Part shown: positions 52,315 through 61,004 of the stretch, one piece after another
Position numbering within the stretch: the first letter of the stretch is position 1
Layout of the letters: the number at the start of each line of letters is the position of its first letter
Source of the DNA: a bacterium
GTDB taxonomy: Bacteria > Auribacterota > Auribacteria > Auribacterales > Auribacteraceae
Direction: 5' to 3'
Assembly (NCBI GenBank): GCA_018435605.1
Contig: JAHDNF010000008.1
Coordinates: forward strand, 189,192-253,191
DNA: 64,000 nucleotides
Notes under the pieces: model-generated
What the model was told of the DNA's origin: nothing
Databases searched by the model: none
What the model saw: only the letters and a program-made list of their open reading frames with translations
Program-made: the position numbers and the translations under genes

Positions 52315-53130
52315 TTATTTCCGTTTATAATAACTTTTGTAGTAATAATGCGATAAACTGCCGCCAAGTATTTTATAAATAAAATCCGGTATGTAGTATT
52401 GGTTATCGGTCATTACAGCTCCGACGATATTGATTTTAGCCGATTTAAGCACACCGATACTGCGCTCCACTATTTCGCGCGCTGTTTTGCCTGTGCGTAC
52501 CACCATAATTACTCCGTCAAGCTGACGAGCCAGCACTGTAATGTCGTTGATAGCTATGATTGGCGGTGTATCGAAAAAAATGAAATCGAACTGTTCCCGC
52601 ATGCTTTGCACCATTTCATCCATTTTCGGAGAGTCAAGCACGGAAATAGGGTTGTGTATTTTTTTACCGGAATGCAAAAACCACAAATTATCAATACGGG
52701 TTTTTATGATTGCATCCATTAGATCGCATTCACCCAACAGCACATCGGAAATACCAACCTTAGATTTAATATGCAACAATTTTGATATGGATGATGCATA
52801 AAAATCCGAATCAACCAACAAAATTTTATCGGCGCTACCTTTAACTTTAGCCATGGTAACGGCAAGATTGGTAATGGTAGTAGTTTTACCTTCTTTACGA
52901 AGAGAACTACATACAGCCATTGTCTGTAAAGGGTTTTCATAGCTGTAAGATAATATATTATTCCGCAAGAGCTTATATTGTTCCGATATATATGAGTTAG
53001 GATCATAATACGCTACTATACGAGGATTTATACCGGAATCATCGTATGTTTTAGCTACATACTTTCTTATTTTACGCCGCTTTTTGCGTTCTTTCTCAGC
53101 TCTTTCGAGTGCGACCGAAATTTTACCCAT
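52315..53130 (-). CDS. CpsD/CapB-like bacterial tyrosine kinase
   Basis: A cytoplasmic BY-kinase that, with a membrane Wzz partner, controls polysaccharide chain length and export by cycles of autophosphorylation. The N-terminal MGKISVALERAEKER is the usual start of the exosortase/EPS-linked kinases. Walker A is at 75-84 (CSSLRKEGKTTT), with R-K in place of the usual P-G. Walker A' is ILLVDSDF, and Walker B is FDFIFFDTPPI. The 271-residue protein ends in a Tyr cluster: Tyr262, 263, 264, 267 and 268 of HYYYKSYYKRK, the expected autophosphorylation tail. It is separate from the Wzz protein, as in Gram-positive CapA/CapB, with an ExeA-like ATPase between the two genes. Confidence 0.88.
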   Translation of the reverse strand: MGKISVALERAEKERKKRRKIRKYVAKTYDDSGINPRIVAYYDPNSYISEQYKLLRNNILSYSYENPLQTMAVCSSLRKEGKTTTITNLAVTMAKVKGSADKILLVDSDFYASSISKLLHIKSKVGISDVLLGECDLMDAIIKTRIDNLWFLHSGKKIHNPISVLDSPKMDEMVQSMREQFDFIFFDTPPIIAINDITVLARQLDGVIMVVRTGKTAREIVERSIGVLKSAKINIVGAVMTDNQYYIPDFIYKILGGSLSHYYYKSYYKRK

Positions 53131-53172
53131 ATCTTATCACATCCTTTCTTAAAGGGGAGTTGTAAACCCTGA

Positions 53173-54345
53173 TCAATCCGGAGTTTCTATAAAAATACCT
53201 TCTTTTTTCAATTCGCTCTGGAATTTGTCAAAGTAATCGGTTCTCACAACAAGCCTGTTTTTCTCCGGCTTTCCCAATAAATATCGGCCGAAACGCCTGT
53301 TGAATTGATCAATTTTATTAAAATTTATTCCTTCGAATTCAATTAAAATGCCTTCGTCATCATCATTTGACGCATCATCGTCTAAGATAGTTGTATTTCG
53401 GGTAAAAAACTTAGACCAGAATCCGGCTTTTTTCTTTTTCTCTTTATCCTTTTCATCGGAATATTGCAAGCCTTTTTTTCCCTGTGTGGCAATGAATTCC
53501 TGCCGAATTAACTTTTTTTCTTCGGCTTCTTTTATTTTGTGGGGAGGCAGAAATTCCTCAATGACATCGCGTACAATATCGTCATCAACCTTATGACTTC
53601 CTTCCGAGTAGGCGTGTAGCAAAGCCTGATCGCATATAATATTGATCAATCGCGGAATTCCTCCTGCATACAAAATTATTTCCTGTATAGCACTGTGGGA
53701 AAAAATTTTATGCCCGTTAGAGCCTGCAATATTAAGACGGTGAAAGATGTACTGTTCCGCTTCATCATCGCTAATCGGATACAGATGATATCTGGTGACA
53801 ATACGTTGTTTCAACTGTTTCAACTGAGGGAGTTCAAGTTTTTCGGAAAGTTCCGGTTGCCCCATAAGAATAATCTGAACCAATTTGCTTTTATCAGTTT
53901 CTAGGTTAGATATAAGGCGAACTTCTTCAAGGACTCGCGGAGTAAGATTTTGCGCTTCATCGATAATTATGACCGCATTATTGTCGTTAGCAAGTTGGGA
54001 TATCAAAAAGTCGTTCAATTTATGCAACAGTTGTAATCGAGTAGATTTACTTGTTACAAGTTCATATTCCGTACAAATTTCTCTCAATAGCTCCTTACCT
54101 GTAATATGCGTATTGGTTATAAGAGCGGTTTTCACTGTCCCGCCCAGTTGTGAAAGTAGCGTATGACAGACAGTGGTTTTACCTGAACCTATTTCACCGG
54201 TAATCAGAACAAAACCTTTACGTTCGGTTATAGCGTATCTCAAGCGCGCCAAAGCTTCATTATGTTGTTCGCTGGCAAAAAAAAATGACGAATCCGGAGT
54301 GGTGTTGAAAGGCATTATTTCGAAGCCGAAAAACTCTTTATACAT
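53173..54345 (-). CDS. ExeA/GspA-like AAA ATPase of an EPS or exosortase-type locus
   Basis: A 390-residue ATPase. YKEFFGFEIMPFNTTPDSSFFF followed by SEQHNEALARLRYAI is the signature start of the XrtA-associated/ExeA ATPases. Walker A is GEIGSGKTTV (50-59), Walker B is NAVIIIDEAQNL, and the sensor region is LKQRIVTRYHL; ..YAGGIPRLINIICDQAL is the conserved end of the ATPase domain (about residue 240). The last 120 residues are charged (KDKEKKKKAGFWSK) and probably form a linker and a small alpha-beta end domain. In such loci the protein accompanies Wzz and CpsD-type proteins; its direct task is uncertain. It is 34 bases after the Wzz gene. Confidence 0.85.
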   Translation of the reverse strand: MYKEFFGFEIMPFNTTPDSSFFFASEQHNEALARLRYAITERKGFVLITGEIGSGKTTVCHTLLSQLGGTVKTALITNTHITGKELLREICTEYELVTSKSTRLQLLHKLNDFLISQLANDNNAVIIIDEAQNLTPRVLEEVRLISNLETDKSKLVQIILMGQPELSEKLELPQLKQLKQRIVTRYHLYPISDDEAEQYIFHRLNIAGSNGHKIFSHSAIQEIILYAGGIPRLINIICDQALLHAYSEGSHKVDDDIVRDVIEEFLPPHKIKEAEEKKLIRQEFIATQGKKGLQYSDEKDKEKKKKAGFWSKFFTRNTTILDDDASNDDDEGILIEFEGINFNKIDQFNRRFGRYLLGKPEKNRLVVRTDYFDKFQSELKKEGIFIETPD

Positions 54346-54379
54346 AATAACACAGCATTCCGTTCGGATTACACAGGTA

Positions 54380-55942
54380 TCAATGGTAATACTTATATAC
54401 GTAGACCGATACTACTCCCAATCCTATCAAATACATAACCGACAAACAACCAAAAAGAAAATTTTTGATTCGTTTCCTGCGCCGCTCACGGGCAGTGACT
54501 ATTGACGGTATAACACCTATTACCGGAATGGGAAGATTGTTTCGTGCATCTTCCGTACCTCTAAACGAATGATCGGCAAATTCCACTATAAAGGCAAGAC
54601 CTGCGCCTACGGCAAGTCCGGCCATCATACCCATCAACAAAATACGCCATCTGTTGGGTTTGAAGGGTTTTAACGGCAATCGTGCGGGTTCCAGCATTTC
54701 AAATGTCAAGCCTTGTTCTGTCTGATCTATATGTTGCGTCATTTTTGCCGCTTCGAGTTTTTCCAACAAACTGTAATAGACTCTTTTAAGAGCTTTATTC
54801 TCATGAACAAGATATGCATATCTATCGGTAATAGAAGGTAATTCATCAAGTTTTTCGCGGACGTTCTGTAATTCGCTTTCTATTTGCCGTTTGCGGTGTC
54901 CAAGTATAGCAATTCTAAGATCAACTTTTCCTTTTCTGTACCTTAAATCGCGAAGAGCGGTATTCTCGACTAAAATTTCTTTTTCTTTGAGTTGGCCTTT
55001 TCTTTCGTCTATTTTAGATTGAGTCGCAATTATAAGCCGTTTCGTCTCAATTATATCAGGATGCTCGTCGGTATAAATCATTTCCATATTTTCAAGAGAA
55101 GTTTTTAGACGTTGCATTTTGCGTTCGAGTTCTGACAACACTGGATCAACTTCATATTCAGAACGTTCTTTTTTAGCTCCGTCCGTTTCTTCGAGAATAG
55201 CTATCTGATCCGCCAAGTACTTCTGTTCCTGTAATTCTTGTTCAATGGTAAAATCGATATCCGTTTTACGTTGATTAAGTGTAAGAATTGTTGAAGGCGA
55301 AACGGTAGGATTGGGCACATCAAACATATGATTACGCTTAAAAGCTACCAATTTGGCCTGCGATTCTTTCAATAGTTCTTCATATTTAGCAATTTGTTCT
55401 TTAATAAAATTGATTGACGAAAAAATTTCAACTCGTTGATCCTTTAAACTTTTTTCGATGAAATTGTTTGTGATTACGTTCAAAAAACGCTGTGTCGTCA
55501 CAGGGTCCCGATGAACGAAGGTTAACGTTAAAATATCGGTTCTATCGGTACTTCCGGCTCTGCTGATCGACAAATTGTTTCTCATCTGATTGACCAACAT
55601 TTCCATTTCCAAAGGAGTCTGCGCCAAATCGGATACTCCTACCGCATCCATGGCACGGGTAATATTATTCCAGCTTTTGATTTCACTTGTAAAAGTACGG
55701 ATGCGTTCTTTCATGGGTGTAGAGATATCGCCCTGTTGTTGCAATACTTTTACATTCCGTTTATCCCTTATAAGAATGACCGTTTTCGAACTGTACAAAT
55801 TAGGCAACCCGAGAATTACCGGAAATACCATTGGAGTAACTGCCATAAAACCGATCATGAACAGTACTTTTCTTTTGAATATTGCACGTACAATATCCTT
55901 AATTTCAAACTTTTGAAAAAGATCCTTACGTTCTTCATTCAT
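54380..55942 (-). CDS. Wzz/GumC-family polysaccharide chain-length determinant protein
   Basis: An inner-membrane polysaccharide co-polymerase of 520 residues. The first membrane helix is at about residues 25-45 (FMIGFMAVTPMVFPVILGL, preceded by IVRAIFKRKVLF). A long periplasmic coiled-coil region holds FSSINFIKEQIAKYEELLKES and ELQEQKYLADQIAILEE. A second helix lies near 440-465 (RILLMGMMAGLAVGAGLAFIVEF), followed by the cytoplasmic motif DHSFRGTEDARNNLPIPVIGVIPSI and a third hydrophobic end. There is no fused kinase domain; the CpsD-like protein two genes down fills that role. I chose the ATG at 55942, whose bases overlap the recN stop and which has TGGAG 9 bases before it; two upstream ATGs (55969 and 55957) lie further inside recN. 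Confidence 0.9.
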   Translation of the reverse strand: MNEERKDLFQKFEIKDIVRAIFKRKVLFMIGFMAVTPMVFPVILGLPNLYSSKTVILIRDKRNVKVLQQQGDISTPMKERIRTFTSEIKSWNNITRAMDAVGVSDLAQTPLEMEMLVNQMRNNLSISRAGSTDRTDILTLTFVHRDPVTTQRFLNVITNNFIEKSLKDQRVEIFSSINFIKEQIAKYEELLKESQAKLVAFKRNHMFDVPNPTVSPSTILTLNQRKTDIDFTIEQELQEQKYLADQIAILEETDGAKKERSEYEVDPVLSELERKMQRLKTSLENMEMIYTDEHPDIIETKRLIIATQSKIDERKGQLKEKEILVENTALRDLRYRKGKVDLRIAILGHRKRQIESELQNVREKLDELPSITDRYAYLVHENKALKRVYYSLLEKLEAAKMTQHIDQTEQGLTFEMLEPARLPLKPFKPNRWRILLMGMMAGLAVGAGLAFIVEFADHSFRGTEDARNNLPIPVIGVIPSIVTARERRRKRIKNFLFGCLSVMYLIGLGVVSVYVYKYYH

Positions 55943-57617
55943 ATCGGTCTGCTCCATTATTTTTTTCAATTAACTCTTTTGCGTGGATTTTAGCAACCGA
56001 TGTAACAAGCTCACCACCAAGCATTCTTGCTATCTCGTCGATCCTTTGTTCTATATTAAGATCAATGATTGTGGTAACTGTCCTGTCGCCTATAATCGAT
56101 TTTTCAACCTTAAAATGTTTTTTTGCGCAACTCGCTATTTGCGGTAAATGCGTTATACATATTACCTGATGATTGCGAGATAGAGCTGATAACCTTTGCC
56201 CGACTTTTCCTGCAGTTTTGCCTCCAAGGTTAACATCTATTTCATCGAAAATCATGGTACTGATATTATCGGCAGTAGCAAAAGTTGACTTTAATGCTAA
56301 CATGATACGTGATATTTCACCGCCCGAAGCAGTGTTTTTTAATGGAGACCATGTTTCACCGCGGTTAGGGGCAAACATATACTCGACATGATCGAATCCT
56401 GTCTCAGTCAGCGAATCGCAATGAGTTATAGATATATGTAAACGAGCATCAGGCATATCAAGTTGTTTGAACTCTTCTTCTATTTTTTTGCACAATTCCG
56501 GTGCGCTATCAGTTCTTATTTTAGAAATTTCACCGGCGATAGATGTTAACTGTTTGAATATCTTTTCGCATTCATTCTTTAGAGATTCGATTTTCTCATA
56601 CTGAATAGTATCGCTTTTGAGATTTTCATCCAAGTTCTGAGCATATTGTAGCAATTGCGGTAAAGTCATCTTAAACTTACGTTTTAGCTTTTCGATAACT
56701 CCGATACGATCTTCGAGCTCTTTAAGCAGTACTGGATTAACTTCGCTACGTTCCGCTTCAGTGCGAATCTCCTGAGATAGGTCATCTATAAGAGCCGATA
56801 TTTGCCCGCAGATTTCTGTTTTCTTATGAAACGATTCATCAAACGCGCTTAATTCTTCTAGAATCCTAGTAGCAACCCCCAATGTATCTCTGACAGAATT
56901 ATCACGTTCATACAATATTTCATAGAGATCATAACATTTTTCCTGTATTTCTCTGGCATGGGAGCATCGGGTGTATTCCTGATCCAGCGTTTCTTCCTCA
57001 TCAATAGATAAATTAGCTTGTCGGATTTCCTGTAATTCATATTGCCAGATTCTTCTGTTCTGGTCATTTTTCTCCTGTTGTCCTATGAGTTTTTTAAATT
57101 GAGTTTCGAGAGACATATATTTTTGGAAATCGATTTGAAACTGATCTACTTTACGTCTCAGATCAGCAAACCAGTCAAGAAATGTTCGGTGCATATCCGT
57201 ATTGAACAACGATTGATGATCATGCTGGCCGTGTATATCTATCAAAAATTCTCCGAGTTCTTTGAGTGTCGACAGGGGAACAGGGGAACCGTTGATATAC
57301 TGCCGGTTTGTCTTATCCCTGTAAATATCACGTTTTATTATCAACAGATCGTCTTCAAGATCGATGCCAGCCTGATTAAGTAGATCTTTTACAGGGTTAT
57401 TGTCTAAAATATCGAATACCGCTTCAACGGTACTTTTATCTTCGCCGGTTCGAATTATGTCGGTAGAGGATCGTTCGCCCAGAATCAACTTCAAAGACCC
57501 GATAATAACCGATTTACCTGCGCCTGTTTCTCCAGTAATAATATTCAATCCTTCGCCGAATGTTATCGATACATCTTTTACGAGGATAAGATTTTTAATT
57601 CTAAGATCTTTGAGCAT
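55935..57617 (-). CDS. recN: DNA repair protein RecN
   Basis: An SMC-like ATPase for double-strand break repair, 560 residues. The start MLKDLRIKNLILVKDV and Walker A ITGETGAGKSVIIGSL are typical, and the INGSPVPLSTLKELGEFLIDIHGQHDHQSLF block is diagnostic for RecN. Two coiled-coil arms of moderate length flank the centre. ASGGEISRIMLALKS is the ABC signature, MIFDEIDVNLGGKTAGKVG is Walker B, and CITHLPQIAS is the H-loop. It begins 45 bases after aroA and its stop overlaps the chain-length gene. No LexA-like box was recognised in the short gap. Confidence 0.96.
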   Translation of the reverse strand: MLKDLRIKNLILVKDVSITFGEGLNIITGETGAGKSVIIGSLKLILGERSSTDIIRTGEDKSTVEAVFDILDNNPVKDLLNQAGIDLEDDLLIIKRDIYRDKTNRQYINGSPVPLSTLKELGEFLIDIHGQHDHQSLFNTDMHRTFLDWFADLRRKVDQFQIDFQKYMSLETQFKKLIGQQEKNDQNRRIWQYELQEIRQANLSIDEEETLDQEYTRCSHAREIQEKCYDLYEILYERDNSVRDTLGVATRILEELSAFDESFHKKTEICGQISALIDDLSQEIRTEAERSEVNPVLLKELEDRIGVIEKLKRKFKMTLPQLLQYAQNLDENLKSDTIQYEKIESLKNECEKIFKQLTSIAGEISKIRTDSAPELCKKIEEEFKQLDMPDARLHISITHCDSLTETGFDHVEYMFAPNRGETWSPLKNTASGGEISRIMLALKSTFATADNISTMIFDEIDVNLGGKTAGKVGQRLSALSRNHQVICITHLPQIASCAKKHFKVEKSIIGDRTVTTIIDLNIEQRIDEIARMLGGELVTSVAKIHAKELIEKNNGADRYE

Positions 57618-57662
57618 AAACCGTGTGGTCTCCGTTGCCGATAATTTTCTAAAAAACGCGCG

Positions 57663-58976
57663 TTATAGCGATCTGAGCCGATTGAGGAGCTGTTCAAAGT
57701 TAGGGAACGAAGTATCTATGTTCTTAGTATTACGAATAATAATTTCGCCTGATTTTAAAAACAATCCGGCTATAGCCATTGACATTGCAACCCGATGATC
57801 GTGAAAGCTGTCCACTTCAGCAGAATGAAACAAAGATCCGCCTTCTATATCCATACCATCCTGATATTCAGTCACTTTAACACCTATTTTCCGTAAATTT
57901 TCAACCATAGTACTTATTCGATCTGATTCCTTAACACGTAGTTCACCGGCATCGCGTATTTTAGTAATCCCGTTAGCGCAAGCCGCCGCAACAGATAAAA
58001 CAGGTATCTCGTCTATAACTAACGGCACATCATCTCCGGCTATCGTTATTCCGTTTAGAGTTGATCCTTCGACAATAACATCGCCTCGCGGTTCATTCCA
58101 CCCTGATTCATAAATGGCATTAGATTGTTCTATGGATATTTTAGCTCCCATTCTTTTAAGTATAGTTATAATACCAATGCGTGTGGGATTCAATCCTATA
58201 TTTACCAGTTTCAAACGTGCCCCATGCATAGCCGCCGCCGCTACAATAAAAAAAGCGGCTGACGAAATATCAGCGGGTACGACAATATCTCTGGATTCTA
58301 GTTCTTTGCCGCCACGCAGGGTAATTGCAAGGCCGTCTACAGATATATCCGCCCCGAAATAAGCGAGCATATGTTCAGTATGATCGCGTGATTTGGCAGG
58401 CTCTACAACTCGAGTTACTCCGTCAATAGCAAGTCCTGCCAGCAAAACACACGACTTTACCTGTGCGCTGGCTATAGGCAATATGTAATCAATCGGTTTT
58501 AAGTGACCGCCGGTTATTGTAAGGGGAGGGTATTGCCCATTTGTAGCCGATATGCTTGCGCCCATCATCTCAAGCGGTGTTATTATGCGTTTCATGGGCC
58601 GTTTATGCAATGATTCGTCGCCAATCAACACAGATATAAACGGTTGCGCAGACAGAATACCGGCAATAAGACGCATACCGGTTCCAGAGTTACCCAGATC
58701 AATGGCGGAATTCGACTCTTTTAATCCGTGCAATCCTTGTCCGTGAACTACAAATTGAGCATCGCCTGTTTGATCTATAGGTACTCCCAGTTGACGAAAT
58801 GCCTTGATGGTATTCAAACAATCCTGACTCATTAAAAAATTGGATACCGTGCATTGTCCGGAGCTAATGGAACTGATTATTATTGCACGGTGTGATATTG
58901 ACTTATCCCCGGGAATAGTCATAGAACCTGATATAGGCTGTGTGCATGGAAAACTTCTCAACGTATGTTCTGTCAT
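57663..58976 (-). CDS. aroA: 3-phosphoshikimate 1-carboxyvinyltransferase (EPSP synthase)
   Basis: Condenses shikimate 3-phosphate with phosphoenolpyruvate. The 437-residue protein has SGSMTIPGDKSISHRAI with the PEP-binding Lys and Ser, LGNSGTGMRLIAG with the PEP-site loop, QVKSCVLLAGL (Q-V-K-S shikimate contact) and RVKESDRISTM near the C-terminus, with HRVAMS later. The SGTGMR loop and overall spacing suggest a class II-like enzyme, the group that includes many glyphosate-tolerant forms; this is a reading from sequence only. Its ATG overlaps the tyrA stop (TAATG), so pheA-tyrA-aroA is translationally coupled. Confidence 0.95.
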   Translation of the reverse strand: MTEHTLRSFPCTQPISGSMTIPGDKSISHRAIIISSISSGQCTVSNFLMSQDCLNTIKAFRQLGVPIDQTGDAQFVVHGQGLHGLKESNSAIDLGNSGTGMRLIAGILSAQPFISVLIGDESLHKRPMKRIITPLEMMGASISATNGQYPPLTITGGHLKPIDYILPIASAQVKSCVLLAGLAIDGVTRVVEPAKSRDHTEHMLAYFGADISVDGLAITLRGGKELESRDIVVPADISSAAFFIVAAAAMHGARLKLVNIGLNPTRIGIITILKRMGAKISIEQSNAIYESGWNEPRGDVIVEGSTLNGITIAGDDVPLVIDEIPVLSVAAACANGITKIRDAGELRVKESDRISTMVENLRKIGVKVTEYQDGMDIEGGSLFHSAEVDSFHDHRVAMSMAIAGLFLKSGEIIIRNTKNIDTSFPNFEQLLNRLRSL

Positions 58977-59866
58977 TATTTTTCGATACCTTTTTTTGCT
59001 GTGATTACGGAGTCTCTCGCAGTTTTTGCGGTCTGCAAGAATGATAAAATTTCAGGGACATCCTGTTTTTCGATATTATGGCGTAACGCGCATATAACAT
59101 CTTCAAATTTTTTCAATACCTCGACGATGTGCCGCCAGTTTGAAACGCAAATATCCAGCCACATTTCAGGCGATCCTGACGCGACACGTGTTGTATCGAT
59201 AAAACCGGAGCTTGCCAATTCAAACGCTGTACACGAATCGGATGTTACCTGCTTAGCAGTATTTACCAATCCGGCGGCTATCAGATGAGGAATATGGCTG
59301 ATCGCGGCCACGAGGCGGTCATGACCAGCAGGCGGCATGAGTGTTGTTCTGCATCCTATCGATTTCCAGAACCGTTCGACTTTTTGTGCAGAAGACGTGT
59401 TTGTCCTATCGTCAGGAGTTATTATACACAAAGCATTTCGATATAATTCGGCAGACGCATTACCGATACTGGCCATTTCCGAACCGCACATAGGGTGCGA
59501 CCCGACAAAATAAGCAGTATTTTCTAAAGCGTCATTCATTGCCGATACAATTTTTTCTTTTGTACTTCCCATATCTGTTACCACACATCCATCGGCAAGC
59601 AAAGGGGCTATTTTTGGAGCAAACCCGCAGATCGTTTCCACCGGTATCGCAAGCACAACCAAATCGGCATGTTTTAATCCTTCGCAAAGATCAGTGGTGC
59701 AATAATGAGCGGCATTATTGGAAATCACCTCGTCTACAGCGTTTTCTCTACGTACTATACCTGTTACGGTAACACCTGAAAACTGTTGACACAGAGCTTT
59801 TCCAAGCGATCCGCCCATCAGTCCCATTCCGATAATAGCGATATTCTTAAATTCAGGGTAAGTCAT
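58976..59866 (-). CDS. tyrA: Prephenate dehydrogenase
   Basis: Oxidative decarboxylation of prephenate to 4-hydroxyphenylpyruvate for tyrosine. The 296-residue monofunctional enzyme starts with the Rossmann fold NIAIIGMGLMGGSLGKAL. VTDMGSTKEKIV, FVGSHPMCGSE (with the catalytic His) and ISHIPHLIAAGLVN, which holds the second conserved His, are the family motifs. It has no ACT domain, so feedback control through a C-terminal regulatory domain is absent. It overlaps the pheA 3' end by 14 bases and the aroA start by 1. A cyclohexadienyl (arogenate) specificity cannot be excluded. Confidence 0.93.
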   Translation of the reverse strand: MTYPEFKNIAIIGMGLMGGSLGKALCQQFSGVTVTGIVRRENAVDEVISNNAAHYCTTDLCEGLKHADLVVLAIPVETICGFAPKIAPLLADGCVVTDMGSTKEKIVSAMNDALENTAYFVGSHPMCGSEMASIGNASAELYRNALCIITPDDRTNTSSAQKVERFWKSIGCRTTLMPPAGHDRLVAAISHIPHLIAAGLVNTAKQVTSDSCTAFELASSGFIDTTRVASGSPEMWLDICVSNWRHIVEVLKKFEDVICALRHNIEKQDVPEILSFLQTAKTARDSVITAKKGIEK

Positions 59867-60968
59867 GTTTTGTCGTATCTTGGGGTTCTTTGTATATTGG
59901 GTACGATCCTAAGATTTTCACTACTTCGCAATGTTCTTCAAGATTGCGCAACAGATCCTTGACCTTTATATTGTCGCAATGCCCGAGAAAATCGATATAG
60001 AAAAAGTACTCCCACGCCCGTTTTTTAGAAGGCCTTGATTCGATGCGCGTCAAGTTGAGATCATGACTTTTGAAATATAAAAGTGTATCGTAAAGAGCGC
60101 CCACTTTATCTTTAATGAAAAGCAGTATAGATGTTTTATCGTTGCCGGTTTCAGGCGGATAATCATTTGATAACACCGCAAAACGGGTAACGTTATTTGA
60201 TAAATCCTGAATATCGTGATGGATTATTTGCAGATCATACAACTGAGCGCAGAGTTTCGGAGCCATGGCGGCGGCATCACAGTCGTCAACAGCCAATTGA
60301 GCGGCACGGCTGGTAGACGATACCTCAATCATTTCTATATTCGGGATATGAGCAAGAATCCACTGTCTGCATTGGGCGAATACCTGAGGATTCGAGTAGA
60401 CACGCCTGATTTTTTTTATATCGCCCGTACTGCTCATTAGATTATGACTTATCGGTAAAAGAATTTCAGAACATATTTTAATATTGCTATCCAGAAACAT
60501 TTCCAGTGTATGATTAACACCGCCTTCGGTAGAATTTTCGAGGGGTACTACAGTATAGTCGCATTCGCCGGTTTCTACCGCTTTAAATAAATCCTGTATT
60601 GTACGCAGAGGAGTAAACTGTAACGACGATCCGAACTTGTGGATTGTAGCCTGATGGGTATTGGAACCTTCAGGGCCGAAATATCCTATAGAAATCTGTT
60701 TCTCGAGAGCAAGCGAAGCTGACATTATTTCCCGATATATAGATTCGAGAGATTTATTTTTCATAGGCCCTTTATTGATCGAAAATATTTTTTCGTAGAC
60801 CTTGTATTCTCTTTCGGGAACGTACACTTTAGCATTGTGCTTATTTTTCAAAGCTCCGATCTTGAGTACTAGCTCGGTACGGCGGTTGATGGAATCGACT
60901 ATTTGCCGGTCGATCTCATCTATTTCCTGTCGTAACGATTGCAGTTCGTGTTTATCAGCGTCATCCAT
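59853..60968 (-). CDS. pheA: Bifunctional chorismate mutase / prephenate dehydratase (P-protein)
   Basis: Makes phenylpyruvate from chorismate in two steps. In the 371 residues, an AroQ-type chorismate mutase comes first (about 1-90: LRQEIDEIDRQIVDSINRRTELV). The prephenate dehydratase domain follows (about 98-275), with GYFGPEGSNTHQA, PLENSTEGGVNHTL and the catalytic NNVTRFAVLS. A C-terminal ACT domain carries KVGALYDTLLYF and ESRPSKKRAWEYFFYIDF, the Phe-binding GALV/ESRP pair with Tyr in the first motif. Feedback inhibition by phenylalanine is therefore expected. It is the first gene of the pheA-tyrA-aroA set, 36 bases after the upstream nucleotidyltransferase fusion. Confidence 0.95.
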   Translation of the reverse strand: MDDADKHELQSLRQEIDEIDRQIVDSINRRTELVLKIGALKNKHNAKVYVPEREYKVYEKIFSINKGPMKNKSLESIYREIMSASLALEKQISIGYFGPEGSNTHQATIHKFGSSLQFTPLRTIQDLFKAVETGECDYTVVPLENSTEGGVNHTLEMFLDSNIKICSEILLPISHNLMSSTGDIKKIRRVYSNPQVFAQCRQWILAHIPNIEMIEVSSTSRAAQLAVDDCDAAAMAPKLCAQLYDLQIIHHDIQDLSNNVTRFAVLSNDYPPETGNDKTSILLFIKDKVGALYDTLLYFKSHDLNLTRIESRPSKKRAWEYFFYIDFLGHCDNIKVKDLLRNLEEHCEVVKILGSYPIYKEPQDTTKHDLP

Positions 60969-61004
60969 AAAAACCTCACGGTTGAATTGTTCTATAGAAC
61001 AAGG

